Below, one piece after another: positions 23,777-31,409 of a stretch of DNA of 64,000 nt. The translations under genes were made by a program, and so were the position numbers. Numbering within the stretch: position 1 is the first letter of the stretch; every line of letters starts with the position of its first letter. The notes beneath the pieces were generated by a model that did no database searches, was not told the DNA's origin, and was given only the letters and a program-made list of their open reading frames with translations. The DNA is from G965247265 sp965247265 (GTDB lineage: Bacteria > Pseudomonadota > Gammaproteobacteria > UBA4575), in NCBI GenBank assembly GCA_965247265.1, contig OZ252002.1, positions 2,480,001 through 2,544,000 on the forward strand, in the 5' to 3' direction.

Positions 23777-26200
23777 ATGAGGCAAACAAACAGTTTTAGT
23801 ATATTTACATGGTCCTTTCTGCTGTGTTCCGTTGTTTTCACCGGGTTCTCCCGCAGTGTGCTGGCCGAGCAAGGAGAAGATACGGAGTCCCGGACTTCGG
23901 AGCAAGGGGGCAGTTACATGCTCCCGGGAATTTTTGTAACGGCTACCAAGCGCCTTCAACCCGAACAAGACGTGCCCTTTTCCCTGAATGTCCAGTCGGA
24001 AGAGGATATCAAACGCCTGAACACCACTGATCTGGAGGATCTTTCCCGTAATGTGGCCGGGTTATCCATACAGAACCTAGGTCCAGGACAGAGTGTGGTC
24101 AACATCCGCGGCGTTTCATCGGGACAGATTGTGCGAGACCAGCCCGGGGTCAAGGAGCGGGTAGGCATTTATCTCGACGAAACTCCGGTTTCCTTGTCGC
24201 TGTTTACTCCGGATATTGATCTGTTCGACTTGAACCGGGTGGAAACCCTGCGAGGCCCGCAAGGTACGCTTTTCGGGTCCGGTTCAATCGGCGGCACCAT
24301 CCGGTACATCACCAACCAGCCGCTCATGGACGTAAACGAAACCAAAATCGAGATTGACGCGAACCAAATCGATGGAGGTTCGAGTGGAGGACATTTCAAA
24401 CTGGCCAGCAACATCTCCTTGGGAGATGAGACGGCTGCCCGAGCAGTTGCCTACTTTACGGATTACGGCGGTTTTATCGACGCGCTTCAAAATGGAGGAA
24501 CTGAGGATGAGGATGTCAATGACGGCACCCGTTACGGGGGCCGCATCGCGTTGTTGTGGGAACCGGTTGAAAATCTCTCCATCACTCCACGTGTCGTCTA
24601 TCAGAACATCGAGTTTGACGGCTTCAACCGTGAGGAAGTATACAATCTGTTCAAAAATCCTTATACCGATCCCGCAATAAGCACTCCTGTCAGCCTTGAC
24701 AGAAGAGAGCAGTTCTTGCTGCTCGACGAAGCGTTCGAAGATGAAACCCTGATTCTCGATACGGTAGTCAAGTGGGGCATCAATGATTCCTTTGACATCA
24801 CGTATTCCATAAGCTATATCAGCCGCGATATTCTGGTCAGCCGCGATGCCAGCGCGCTGACCGGCAGCGTGAGCGTGGACCCGAACATCTCTCTTGGTCT
24901 TTCGGACGACGACGCGTTGCGTCCGTCCAATCTGCGCGACACTACGGACCTTGAACAGGTAACTCATGAACTGCGTTTCAGTTCAAGCGATGATAGTGTG
25001 CTGCAATGGCTTGCAGGCATCTTTTACTCGGATGTGGAACGCGACTATTCCCAACGCCTGCCCACGCCGGGGTACGACGCGTTCGCGCTCTCGGCTGACG
25101 AGAATTTCCCCGATGCGGTTGACTCGCCGTATAGCTCTGATTTGACTTACGATTTGCAGCAGATTGCATTGTTCGGCGAGGCAACGTACAACGTGTCCAA
25201 CCGCTTGGGCCTGACAGTCGGGTTGCGCTGGTATGACTGGGAAGAGGACAAGACTTTTACATCCGGGGGTCCTTTCTCGAACTCATCCGCGCAGTATCAG
25301 GGCGTCAGGGTATCCTCTGACGGATACAATCCCCGCTTCATGGCCAGCTACGAGGTCACCGATCATGTCGGGGTGAATGCACAAGTTTCCAAGGGATTTC
25401 GTCTGGGAGGTGCAAATGACCTGTTGAACCAGCCGCTTTGCGGCGAAGATTACGATAGCTACAAAGATTTTCAGGAATTTGATGATGAGACGCTTTGGAA
25501 CTACGAGGTCGGTTTCAAATCGTCGTTTGAGAAGTTTACGATTAACGGCTCGGTATTTTATGCCGATATTGAGGATCTGGGTGTAAACATTGATGCAGGT
25601 CCGTGCTCTTCGCGAGTTACCATCAGTGTGCCCGAGTCTCACACCGAGGGAGCGGAGCTTGAAATCTCTGTTCGCCCGACAAGTTCCCTGCAGCTCACCT
25701 TTGCCGGGAGTTACGTTGACGCAGAGTTTGATTCCACGGTCGCAGCGCCTGACGGAAGCGTGCTTCACGGAATTAAGGACGGCAACCGCATACCTTCGGT
25801 TCCCGAGTGGCAGCTTTCCGGGTCCGCCACCTATACGCTCCCGGGCTTTCTGAATGCATATGAAAGCTATATCTCGGCTTCCTGGCAGTATGTAGGCGAC
25901 AGCATCACTCAACCCGGCGATCAGGTGCGAGGTGCGGGGCGCTTTGACACCAACTTCCCCTACGCAGGCACCCCTGCCGATCAGGTCACGGAAGTTGATT
26001 TGGTGCTTGATTCATACCATCTGTTCAACCTGTCAGCGGGCCTTGTATATGACAATCTGGAACTCACGGTTTTCGCAAAAAACATCGCGGATGAAAACCC
26101 GAAGCTGTCATTTGACCGTGAAAGAGGAGGAAGGGCTCGTCTTGGCTACAGGGTAGGTTCGCCCCGTACCTTTGGTGTGACTGCACGCATGTACTTCTGA
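23777..26200 (+). CDS. TonB-dependent outer-membrane receptor
   Basis: 807 residues: signal peptide, plug domain (IFVTATKRLQPEQDVPFSLN, RGPQGTLFGSGSIGGTIRYI), then a long beta barrel ending in FGVTARMYF with the terminal Phe of outer-membrane proteins. The substrate cannot be told from sequence; the plug resembles the large group of iron-complex or carbohydrate receptors of sphingomonad/gammaproteobacterial type. It follows the amino-acid transporter in the same direction after a 393-bp gap, so linked function is possible but unproven. Confidence 0.88.
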   Translation: MRQTNSFSIFTWSFLLCSVVFTGFSRSVLAEQGEDTESRTSEQGGSYMLPGIFVTATKRLQPEQDVPFSLNVQSEEDIKRLNTTDLEDLSRNVAGLSIQNLGPGQSVVNIRGVSSGQIVRDQPGVKERVGIYLDETPVSLSLFTPDIDLFDLNRVETLRGPQGTLFGSGSIGGTIRYITNQPLMDVNETKIEIDANQIDGGSSGGHFKLASNISLGDETAARAVAYFTDYGGFIDALQNGGTEDEDVNDGTRYGGRIALLWEPVENLSITPRVVYQNIEFDGFNREEVYNLFKNPYTDPAISTPVSLDRREQFLLLDEAFEDETLILDTVVKWGINDSFDITYSISYISRDILVSRDASALTGSVSVDPNISLGLSDDDALRPSNLRDTTDLEQVTHELRFSSSDDSVLQWLAGIFYSDVERDYSQRLPTPGYDAFALSADENFPDAVDSPYSSDLTYDLQQIALFGEATYNVSNRLGLTVGLRWYDWEEDKTFTSGGPFSNSSAQYQGVRVSSDGYNPRFMASYEVTDHVGVNAQVSKGFRLGGANDLLNQPLCGEDYDSYKDFQEFDDETLWNYEVGFKSSFEKFTINGSVFYADIEDLGVNIDAGPCSSRVTISVPESHTEGAELEISVRPTSSLQLTFAGSYVDAEFDSTVAAPDGSVLHGIKDGNRIPSVPEWQLSGSATYTLPGFLNAYESYISASWQYVGDSITQPGDQVRGAGRFDTNFPYAGTPADQVTEVDLVLDSYHLFNLSAGLVYDNLELTVFAKNIADENPKLSFDRERGGRARLGYRVGSPRTFGVTARMYF

Positions 26201-26313
26201 AGAATCGGTGGGCTCTGGTGTTCCCCCACAATCCGATCCATTGCAGTTGCGAAAGCTGGCATGGTGGTGGTCCTTCCCCCAAATTCCAGGCCAGGGTTTA
26301 TTCAAAATACGAC

Positions 26314-26448
26314 TTAATGGACCTCCCTCAAGACTCGGTACATAGCCAGAGGGCTTGACACTGAGTTGGCGATATCCAGTAAATCCTCTGCATCCTCTTT
26401 GACCACAGCGCCGCGCTTACCCTCACTGAAGTCATAATGATCTCTCAT
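26314..26448 (-). CDS. 44-residue protein sharing the N-terminus of the XRE antitoxin
   Basis: ATG 26448 to TAA 26314. Its first 27 residues (MRDHYDFSEGKRGAVVKEDA...) nearly repeat the N-terminus of the XRE gene at 26953, then diverge. MRDxYDFSxxxRG starts are common in small antitoxins. Probably a truncated duplicate rather than a working gene. Confidence 0.4.
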   Translation of the reverse strand: MRDHYDFSEGKRGAVVKEDAEDLLDIANSVSSPLAMYRVLREVH

Positions 26449-26484
26449 GGCAATCACCTTCGTATTGCTTGTGCTCTTGTGCGG

Positions 26485-26590
26485 CTATTCAGAAAAAACC
26501 AGCAGATCCGTGCTGATTTTCAACGCTTCGGCCAGCCTTGTCACCTTACCGGCCCCAGCCCTCATCGGCCGGCAAAGGGGTTATTTGAAT
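26485..26590 (-). pseudogene. C-terminal fragment of an XRE-type regulator
   Basis: Minus-strand reading GAGKVTRLAEALKISTDLLV then FSE and stop, the end of a helix-turn-helix protein. No start or HTH recognition helix remains. Confidence 0.4.
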
Positions 26591-26614
26591 GGGTAATATT
26601 CAAAGCTCATAGAC

Positions 26615-26953
26615 CTACTTCTCAGCCTGATGAGACACTACCAAATCATCAATATCAACATTCAGGGCCTTCGTAAGTTTTCGAAGCGTGTCCACACTGC
26701 CCGTTTTTTTACCCGTCTCAATTTGGGCAATGTAGCCCTGACCCACGCCTGATGCAGTCTCCAGGTCTTTTTGCGTCATACCGCGATATTCACGCCATAC
26801 TGATAACGGGGCATCGCTATTAATCAGCTTTTCAACAAACTCCTGGGGGAAAGACTCCTCGTTTGCTGATTTTGCGATATCCAGCAAATCCTCTGCATCC
26901 TCTTTGACCACAGCGCCGCGCCTACCCTCACTGAATTTATAATTATCTCTCAT
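26615..26953 (-). CDS. XRE-family antitoxin-like regulator
   Basis: 112 residues from ATG 26953 (a further in-frame start lies at 26962). N-terminal MRDNYKFSEGRRGAVVKEDA, then a HigA-like helix-turn-helix: WREYRGMTQKDLETASGVGQ, GYIAQIETGKK and RKLTKALNVDIDDL. Antitoxins of this build normally follow a RelE-type toxin gene. Here the upstream neighbour is only a broken XRE gene, so it looks like an orphan. Confidence 0.65.
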   Translation of the reverse strand: MRDNYKFSEGRRGAVVKEDAEDLLDIAKSANEESFPQEFVEKLINSDAPLSVWREYRGMTQKDLETASGVGQGYIAQIETGKKTGSVDTLRKLTKALNVDIDDLVVSHQAEK

Positions 26954-27006
26954 AGTACTCACCTTCCTGGCGGATTGTTTGACAAATAATACTTAAGGTG
27001 CAGCCA

Positions 27007-27190
27007 CTAATGAGAACTGACTCGTTTTGCTGTGGTTTTGGTCTCCACACTATGCCCCAGCTTCGCCAACTGCTTCACTAGAAAGTCTATTGTAAACTGA
27101 TCAACCTGGCCTCTGAGTATTGCTGATACCCTTGGCTTTGTGATCTCCCCAGCCGCTTGGCGATAAACGCTCTCAAACCCCGCATCTCAA
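27007..27190 (-). pseudogene. Broken XRE/HigA-type antitoxin (COG5606-like)
   Basis: The minus strand reads ITKPRVSAILRGQVDQFTID and FLVKQLAKLGHSVETK to a TAG at 27007. This is the typical second half of COG5606-type regulators (PRVS.LLRG....F..D.L). The preceding helix (FIAKRLGRSQ) is in another frame, so a frameshift has broken the gene and the N-terminus is missing. Confidence 0.5.
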
Positions 27191-27232
27191 AGATGCCCGT
27201 CAATACTACCCTCAAGTCCGATAGCTATCAGT

Positions 27233-27317
27233 ATTAGCGAATACTAATACACCCTCTTTGCTAGGTTTATAAAATATTAGTAATATACTATTGACTCTTT
27301 ATTAGTAATTTACTATT
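27233..27317. promoter_or_regulatory. Left operator block (OL-type)
   Basis: Sites at 27276-27292 and 27301-27317 differ at one base of 17 and match the operators at 4684-4745 (half-site ATTAGTAA). A related 16-bp palindrome (ATTAG-N6-CTAAT) lies at 27233-27248. OL1 covers the spacer and the first four bases of the -10 box exactly as OR1 does at the cro promoter. Confidence 0.75.
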
Positions 27318-27319
27318 AT
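27291..27319 (+). promoter_or_regulatory. pL-type promoter of the recombination operon
   Basis: -35 TTGACT (27291-27296), 17-bp spacer, -10 TATTAT (27314-27319). The spacer shares TTATTAGT and TTTAC with the cro promoter. The -10 box ends 6 nt before ATG 27326, predicting a leaderless message. Confidence 0.8.
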
Positions 27320-27325
27320 TTATGC

Positions 27326-27454
27326 ATGAAACCCTTCTTCGAATCCCTGTTGTTTCTACTCATTTTCACCCTGCCCTTTTTGATTGTCGGCACGATGGAA
27401 CTGCACGATCCCTTATTACATGAGCGCGAAGGCAAAGGATATAACTATGAATAA
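27326..27454 (+). CDS. 42-residue membrane protein, first gene of the pL operon
   Basis: ATG 27326 to TAA 27454. Begins MKPFFESLLFLLIFTLPFLI, one membrane helix, then a short charged tail. It overlaps the next gene by 8 nt. In lambda this position holds N or similar regulators, but nothing here looks like an antiterminator. Possible small phage membrane protein. Confidence 0.5.
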   Translation: MKPFFESLLFLLIFTLPFLIVGTMELHDPLLHEREGKGYNYE

Positions 27455-27785
27455 CCTCAACCATCTGCTCTACGAGATCGACCAGCAAGGTTTGATCAAT
27501 GCTTTGCGTGAAGGATTAGAGGCAATCACTGATGCTTCGAACTTGCAAGACGAGTTTATACAAGTGATTCGTGAATATGGTGGCGTGTCTGCGAAAGATT
27601 TAACCGAACTGGGGTTTATCACCAATAGGGTGTTGTACCTGATGAATGATTACTACCACGTCTGTCATAACGAACAAGACCTGGTGATCGATGAACACGG
27701 TGAAGATATTACCGAACAAGAATATGAGCGTGCTGAAAAAGAACATGCATATGAAAACAAAACTTACGAGGGACAAGCACTATGA
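27447..27785 (+). CDS. Hypothetical phage early protein
   Basis: 112 residues from ATG 27447. Acidic and helical (MNNLNHLLYEIDQQGLINAL, then VLYLMNDYYHVCHNEQDLVI). Overlaps the small membrane protein gene before it and the erf gene after it (ATGA), so it is co-translated in the recombination operon. Not recognised. Confidence 0.55.
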   Translation: MNNLNHLLYEIDQQGLINALREGLEAITDASNLQDEFIQVIREYGGVSAKDLTELGFITNRVLYLMNDYYHVCHNEQDLVIDEHGEDITEQEYERAEKEHAYENKTYEGQAL

Positions 27786-28513
27786 ACCAACTTGCAACAC
27801 AACAAGACGACTTGCCCGTCAGTCAAAACACTAATGTCGTGTCTGTAGAGAACCTGCTGCAAACCGCCATCGAAAAAGGCATGGATGCAGATGCACTGAC
27901 CAAGCTGGTGGATTTGCATGAGCGCATGTTGAACAAACAGGCGGAAATGGAATTTAACCAGGCCATGCAAAGTTTTCAGTCCGAATGCCCTCCCATTAAA
28001 CGCTCCACCCAAGGCAAGTTCGGCAGCTATGCACCACTGGATGTGATTGCAAAAACGATTGCGCCGTTACTTAAAAAATGTGGACTGTCCTATAAGTGGG
28101 AAAGCAATGTAAAGAATGATGAACACGCTGTGCTGATCACTTCCATGTGCATTATTAAACACACTCAAGGACATTCGGATTGCTCGGTTTTTACCGCACC
28201 GGTTGATAACCGAATTGAACCGGGCAAAGGTGCGAATCAAATGCAGCGGTATGCGGCGGCTGAAACCTATGCGAACCGGCGTTCACTGGTATCGGCACTG
28301 GGTCTGGCTACTACCGATCAGGACATCGATGCAGACAACATTGATCAGCTGTTCATTGATAAAAACCAGATCGCCGATCTTGAGGTTTTACTGGATGAAG
28401 TCAAGGCAAATAAATCCAACTTCCTGAAATGGTGCAAGGTGGATGCACTGGAGCATTTATCCGTGAGTAAATACAAGCAGGCGGTGAAAGCACTGGAAGA
28501 TAAAAGAAAGTAG
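27782..28513 (+). CDS. erf: ERF-family single-strand annealing protein
   Basis: 243 residues. ERF-type core: MEFNQAMQSFQSECPPIKRS, YAPLDVIAKTIAPLLKKCGL, QRYAAAETYANRRSLVSALG. These proteins anneal single strands in phage recombination, working with an exonuclease and SSB, which are the next two genes. The C-terminal tail is helical and charged. Confidence 0.85.
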   Translation: MNQLATQQDDLPVSQNTNVVSVENLLQTAIEKGMDADALTKLVDLHERMLNKQAEMEFNQAMQSFQSECPPIKRSTQGKFGSYAPLDVIAKTIAPLLKKCGLSYKWESNVKNDEHAVLITSMCIIKHTQGHSDCSVFTAPVDNRIEPGKGANQMQRYAAAETYANRRSLVSALGLATTDQDIDADNIDQLFIDKNQIADLEVLLDEVKANKSNFLKWCKVDALEHLSVSKYKQAVKALEDKRK

Positions 28514-28583
28514 CTCGTAACCCTTATATCTCAATAAACGAGACACTATCCGGCCAGAGTCCATTGCAGGAGTCTTAAATAAC

Positions 28584-29219
28584 ATGATTATCTTAGATTG
28601 CGAACAACACAGTGACGAATGGTTTAATGCGCGACTTGGTATTCCCACCGGTAGCTGCTTTGACAAAATTATCACTTCACAAGACAAGCCTGCATCAGGG
28701 CAAAAAACCTACATGAATGAGCTACTGGCGGAATGGTTAGTCGGTGCGCCTGTTGATACGTATACAAGTGTGTGGATGGAACGCGGTAATGAATTGGAAA
28801 ATGAAGCACGAAGTTATTATGAATTTAAGTCCGATAATCCAGTGAAACAAGTGGGCTTAGTTTTCAAAAACGATAAAAATCTCGTCTCATGTAGTCCGGA
28901 TGGTTTAATTGATGGAGTCGGTGGTCTGGAAATCAAATGCCCTAAAGCCAACACACAGATTGAATACCTACTGACACAAAAGTTACCGGCTAAATATGTG
29001 CCGCAGGTACAGGGTTCGATGTGGATCACTGAACGCGAATGGTGGGATTTTTTAAGTTACCACCCCGACATGCCGCCATTGTTAGTGCGTGTATATCGTG
29101 ATGATAATTTTATCAATAGCCTTGAAACAAAGGTGAATAAATTTATTGAAACCATGCTGGAGAAACGTGAAACACTCTTAAGAATGGGATACAGCCCGAA
29201 TAGCAAGGAGGCCACCTGA
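28584..29219 (+). CDS. YqaJ-family (lambda exonuclease-type) nuclease
   Basis: 211 residues. WFNARLGIPTGSCFDKII, GNELENEARSYYEF, then SCSPDGLIDGVGGLEIKCPK holding the D...ExK active site, and YVPQVQGSMWITERE. The family resects double-stranded ends to load the annealing protein encoded upstream. Its stop overlaps the ssb start (TGATG). Confidence 0.88.
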   Translation: MIILDCEQHSDEWFNARLGIPTGSCFDKIITSQDKPASGQKTYMNELLAEWLVGAPVDTYTSVWMERGNELENEARSYYEFKSDNPVKQVGLVFKNDKNLVSCSPDGLIDGVGGLEIKCPKANTQIEYLLTQKLPAKYVPQVQGSMWITEREWWDFLSYHPDMPPLLVRVYRDDNFINSLETKVNKFIETMLEKRETLLRMGYSPNSKEAT

Positions 29220-29635
29220 TGCCAAGCTTTCAGCAAGTCATTGTGATCGGTCATTTAGGCCAAGACCCTGAAATCAAATACATGCCATCGGGTAAAGCCG
29301 TCTGCAACATCAGTGTTGCCACTACGGAGAAGTGGAAAGACAAAGACACTGGGCAAAACAAAGAAGACACCGAGTGGCACCGCATCACCTTGTTCGAGCA
29401 TGTTGCGAAGGTTTGCGGCAAGTACCTTAGAAAAGGCAGTGCTGCGATGTTCATCGGCAAATTAAAAACGCGCAAGTGGCAAGATAAAAGCGGAAATAAT
29501 CGTTACGCCACTGAGATCATTGCGCGTGAAATGAAATTGCTCGGTGGTAAAGAAAGTTCTTCTACTGTGCAGAGCACAACGACTGTCCTACAGCCTGATC
29601 CCGAAGCAGAATTTGATGATGATATTTCGTTTTAA
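29219..29635 (+). CDS. ssb: Single-stranded DNA-binding protein (phage copy)
   Basis: 138 residues. OB-fold pattern VIVIGHLGQDPEIKYMPSGK and WHRITLFEHVAKVCGKYLRK, and an acidic C-terminal tip (EFDDDISF) as used by SSB to recruit partners. Third member of the recombination set erf-exonuclease-ssb. Confidence 0.92.
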   Translation: MPSFQQVIVIGHLGQDPEIKYMPSGKAVCNISVATTEKWKDKDTGQNKEDTEWHRITLFEHVAKVCGKYLRKGSAAMFIGKLKTRKWQDKSGNNRYATEIIAREMKLLGGKESSSTVQSTTTVLQPDPEAEFDDDISF

Positions 29636-29663
29636 ATTAACCACTACGTAATAAATCAGTAAT

Positions 29664-29876
29664 ATGACTGAGCGTTTAAAGAAAGGCTCTAAATTCCGAT
29701 ATGAGCACTTCGATTCTGGCAGTGAACCAGATCTTAGAACTATCCGTGCCTGGGTAATTGATGGTAGGCTTCCGGGCAGAATTATCAACGGGCATCCATA
29801 TATCGACATGGATCGTTATGAAATCGAAGACTACAGCCTCTTAGATCGTATAAATAATGACGCCGCGGCCGCGTAG
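29664..29876 (+). CDS. Excisionase-like protein
   Basis: 70 residues: SEPDLRTIRAWVIDGRLPGR and NGHPYIDMDRY, a winged-helix/MerR-type pattern seen in phage excisionases. It overlaps the integrase start by 20 bp in another frame, the standard xis-int arrangement. Confidence 0.7.
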   Translation: MTERLKKGSKFRYEHFDSGSEPDLRTIRAWVIDGRLPGRIINGHPYIDMDRYEIEDYSLLDRINNDAAAA

Positions 29877-31005
29877 GCACAAATACTTCAAGGGTGTCAA
29901 ACTCGCTACTAATGTCACTACCTGTAATAACGGGAAATCCCTCAGATATACCCATCCAATAACTGGCAAGCAATATGGTTTGGGCACAGACCCTATTGCT
30001 GCAAACAGACAGGCTCGTATTGTCAATAAAGAAATTGAGAACATTAAAGATAAGCAACTACGTTCAAAAATATCAAATACCCCTACACTGGCTCAATTCA
30101 GCAAGAATTATTTAAATGACATAATTTCAGAACGCAAATATGCTGATAAAACCAAAGAGCAAATAAAGAATGAGATCGAGCACATCTGCGCTGCGTCAAT
30201 TGGCAATATCAGTATCGATCAGATACGGCGCAAAGATATCAAAAAATTTCTTAAAGAATTACCACCACGATTCAGCAACCAACACCGGCATCGATTAGTA
30301 GATATTTTCAGACATGCAATTGATGAAGAATATCAGAATGTAAATCCTGCTGAGCAATGCTTAAAACGACCAGAACATAAATCCAGAAAACGGTTAAAGC
30401 TGAAAGACTTTTGGACAATATACAATCACGAATCAGCACCACAGTTTTTAAAGAATGCAATGGAGATCATGCTTATTACAGAATGGTCTGTGCAGCAAAC
30501 ATGTGATTTTAAGTTTAAGGATATCAGAGACAATATTGCATACACCATCAGAAGCAAAACTGCTGATCAAACGGATAAAGCATATATTGCAAGAGATATT
30601 GGCCCCTGGTTTAAAAAAGTAATTGATCAATGTCGTGATGATATTGCAAGTCCATATGTTGTGCATCGAGCACCTGTTAAACAAACCATCGCGCAACGAT
30701 ACGCATTACCACATTTTTCTTATGTGAATAAAAGTTATTTGTCGAGAGCATTTGCAAAAGTGCGAAAGGAAACTGCACTGTATAATAGTTTACAACCATC
30801 GCAACGACCTTCACTTTACGAAATAAAAGCATTAAGTATTAAATTGCACAAAGATCAGAATTTAGATGCGAACGCTGCAGCTGGACATACGACGCAACAA
30901 ATGACAAACCAATATGATAAAGATCACGACATTGAAATTGATGAAATAAGGTGGGTTCGTATCAATGAAGAATTGGATTTAAATAAGCTAAAATACAAGC
31001 CTTAG
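29857..31005 (+). CDS. int: Tyrosine integrase (lambda Int-like), active site altered
   Basis: 382 residues. The N-terminal arm-binding part resembles lambda Int (NGKSLRYTHPITGKQYGLGT). In the catalytic part the Lys (RSKTADQ), second His (AAGHTTQQM) and Tyr (TNQYDKD) are present, but the first Arg position reads TEWSVQQ instead of TGxRxGE, and the HxxR box reads YEIK. Three of the six usual catalytic residues are therefore replaced. The frame is open, so loss is by substitution. Its stop lies 94 bp from the tRNA-Pro 3' end, the expected attachment region. Confidence 0.85.
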   Translation: MTPRPRRHKYFKGVKLATNVTTCNNGKSLRYTHPITGKQYGLGTDPIAANRQARIVNKEIENIKDKQLRSKISNTPTLAQFSKNYLNDIISERKYADKTKEQIKNEIEHICAASIGNISIDQIRRKDIKKFLKELPPRFSNQHRHRLVDIFRHAIDEEYQNVNPAEQCLKRPEHKSRKRLKLKDFWTIYNHESAPQFLKNAMEIMLITEWSVQQTCDFKFKDIRDNIAYTIRSKTADQTDKAYIARDIGPWFKKVIDQCRDDIASPYVVHRAPVKQTIAQRYALPHFSYVNKSYLSRAFAKVRKETALYNSLQPSQRPSLYEIKALSIKLHKDQNLDANAAAGHTTQQMTNQYDKDHDIEIDEIRWVRINEELDLNKLKYKP

Positions 31006-31012
31006 ACCGACG

Positions 31013-31044
31013 AGTTTTGGATATATATTGGATAAGTTTTGGAT
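31013..31044. repeat. Two 10-bp direct repeats between int and tRNA-Pro (candidate arm sites)
   Basis: AGTTTTGGAT occurs at 31013-31022 and 31035-31044, 22 bp apart. Repeats beside int and next to the attachment core are where integrase arm-type sites occur. Confidence 0.45.
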
Positions 31045-31098
31045 GTAAATTTTTTGCCGAAAATATGGTGTTATAAGTATATGATTTAATTATACTTT

Positions 31099-31175
31099 TG
31101 GTCGGGGCAGAGGGATTCGAACCCCCGACCCTCTGCTCCCAAAGCAGATGCGCTACCAGGCTGCGCTATGCCCCG
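31099..31175 (-). tRNA. tRNA-Pro (anticodon TGG), attachment target
   Basis: 77 nt with an encoded CCA. Perfect 7-bp acceptor stem, T arm with GGTTCGAATCC, and anticodon loop CTTTGGGA giving TGG. Its 3' end faces the island, as is usual for tRNA attachment sites: integration rebuilds the gene's 3' end on the island side. Confidence 0.95.
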
Positions 31176-31409
31176 ACTGTGGACAGTGTACTTGAAATTT
31201 CGATTGCGGATCATACGTTTTTGCAGTCATTCAGGTCAATGCTATCTAAAGTGCCGATTGAGTTCGTGTGTCCAAATAAAATTCATTTTTACCCGTATTT
31301 TCCTCCTTTGTGCAGGCATTGATTTATTTGCGCAACTTTATTAGACCAACTACGGACAAATTTATAAAAAGTAGCTATGATTCGCACTCAAATTAATATG
31401 GGAGCAAAT

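Larger units (their letters stand above)
1..31101. mobile_element. Split, defective lambda-like prophage / genomic island at tRNA-Pro
   Basis: Prophage genes lie at 1-5402 and about 27233-31005 and are arranged as an inverted lambda map: late-side gene, Q, P, O, cro, cI, then (after a 22-kb foreign insert) the pL-type operon with erf, exonuclease, ssb, xis and int against the tRNA-Pro 3' end. The same 17-bp operator and promoter layout occurs at 4684-4745 and 27276-27319, which ties the halves together. The left border is outside the window; I saw no second copy of the tRNA 3' end inside it. Stops in replication genes and a substituted integrase active site indicate a defective element. The single-prophage reading is inference from operators and gene order. 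Confidence 0.75.
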
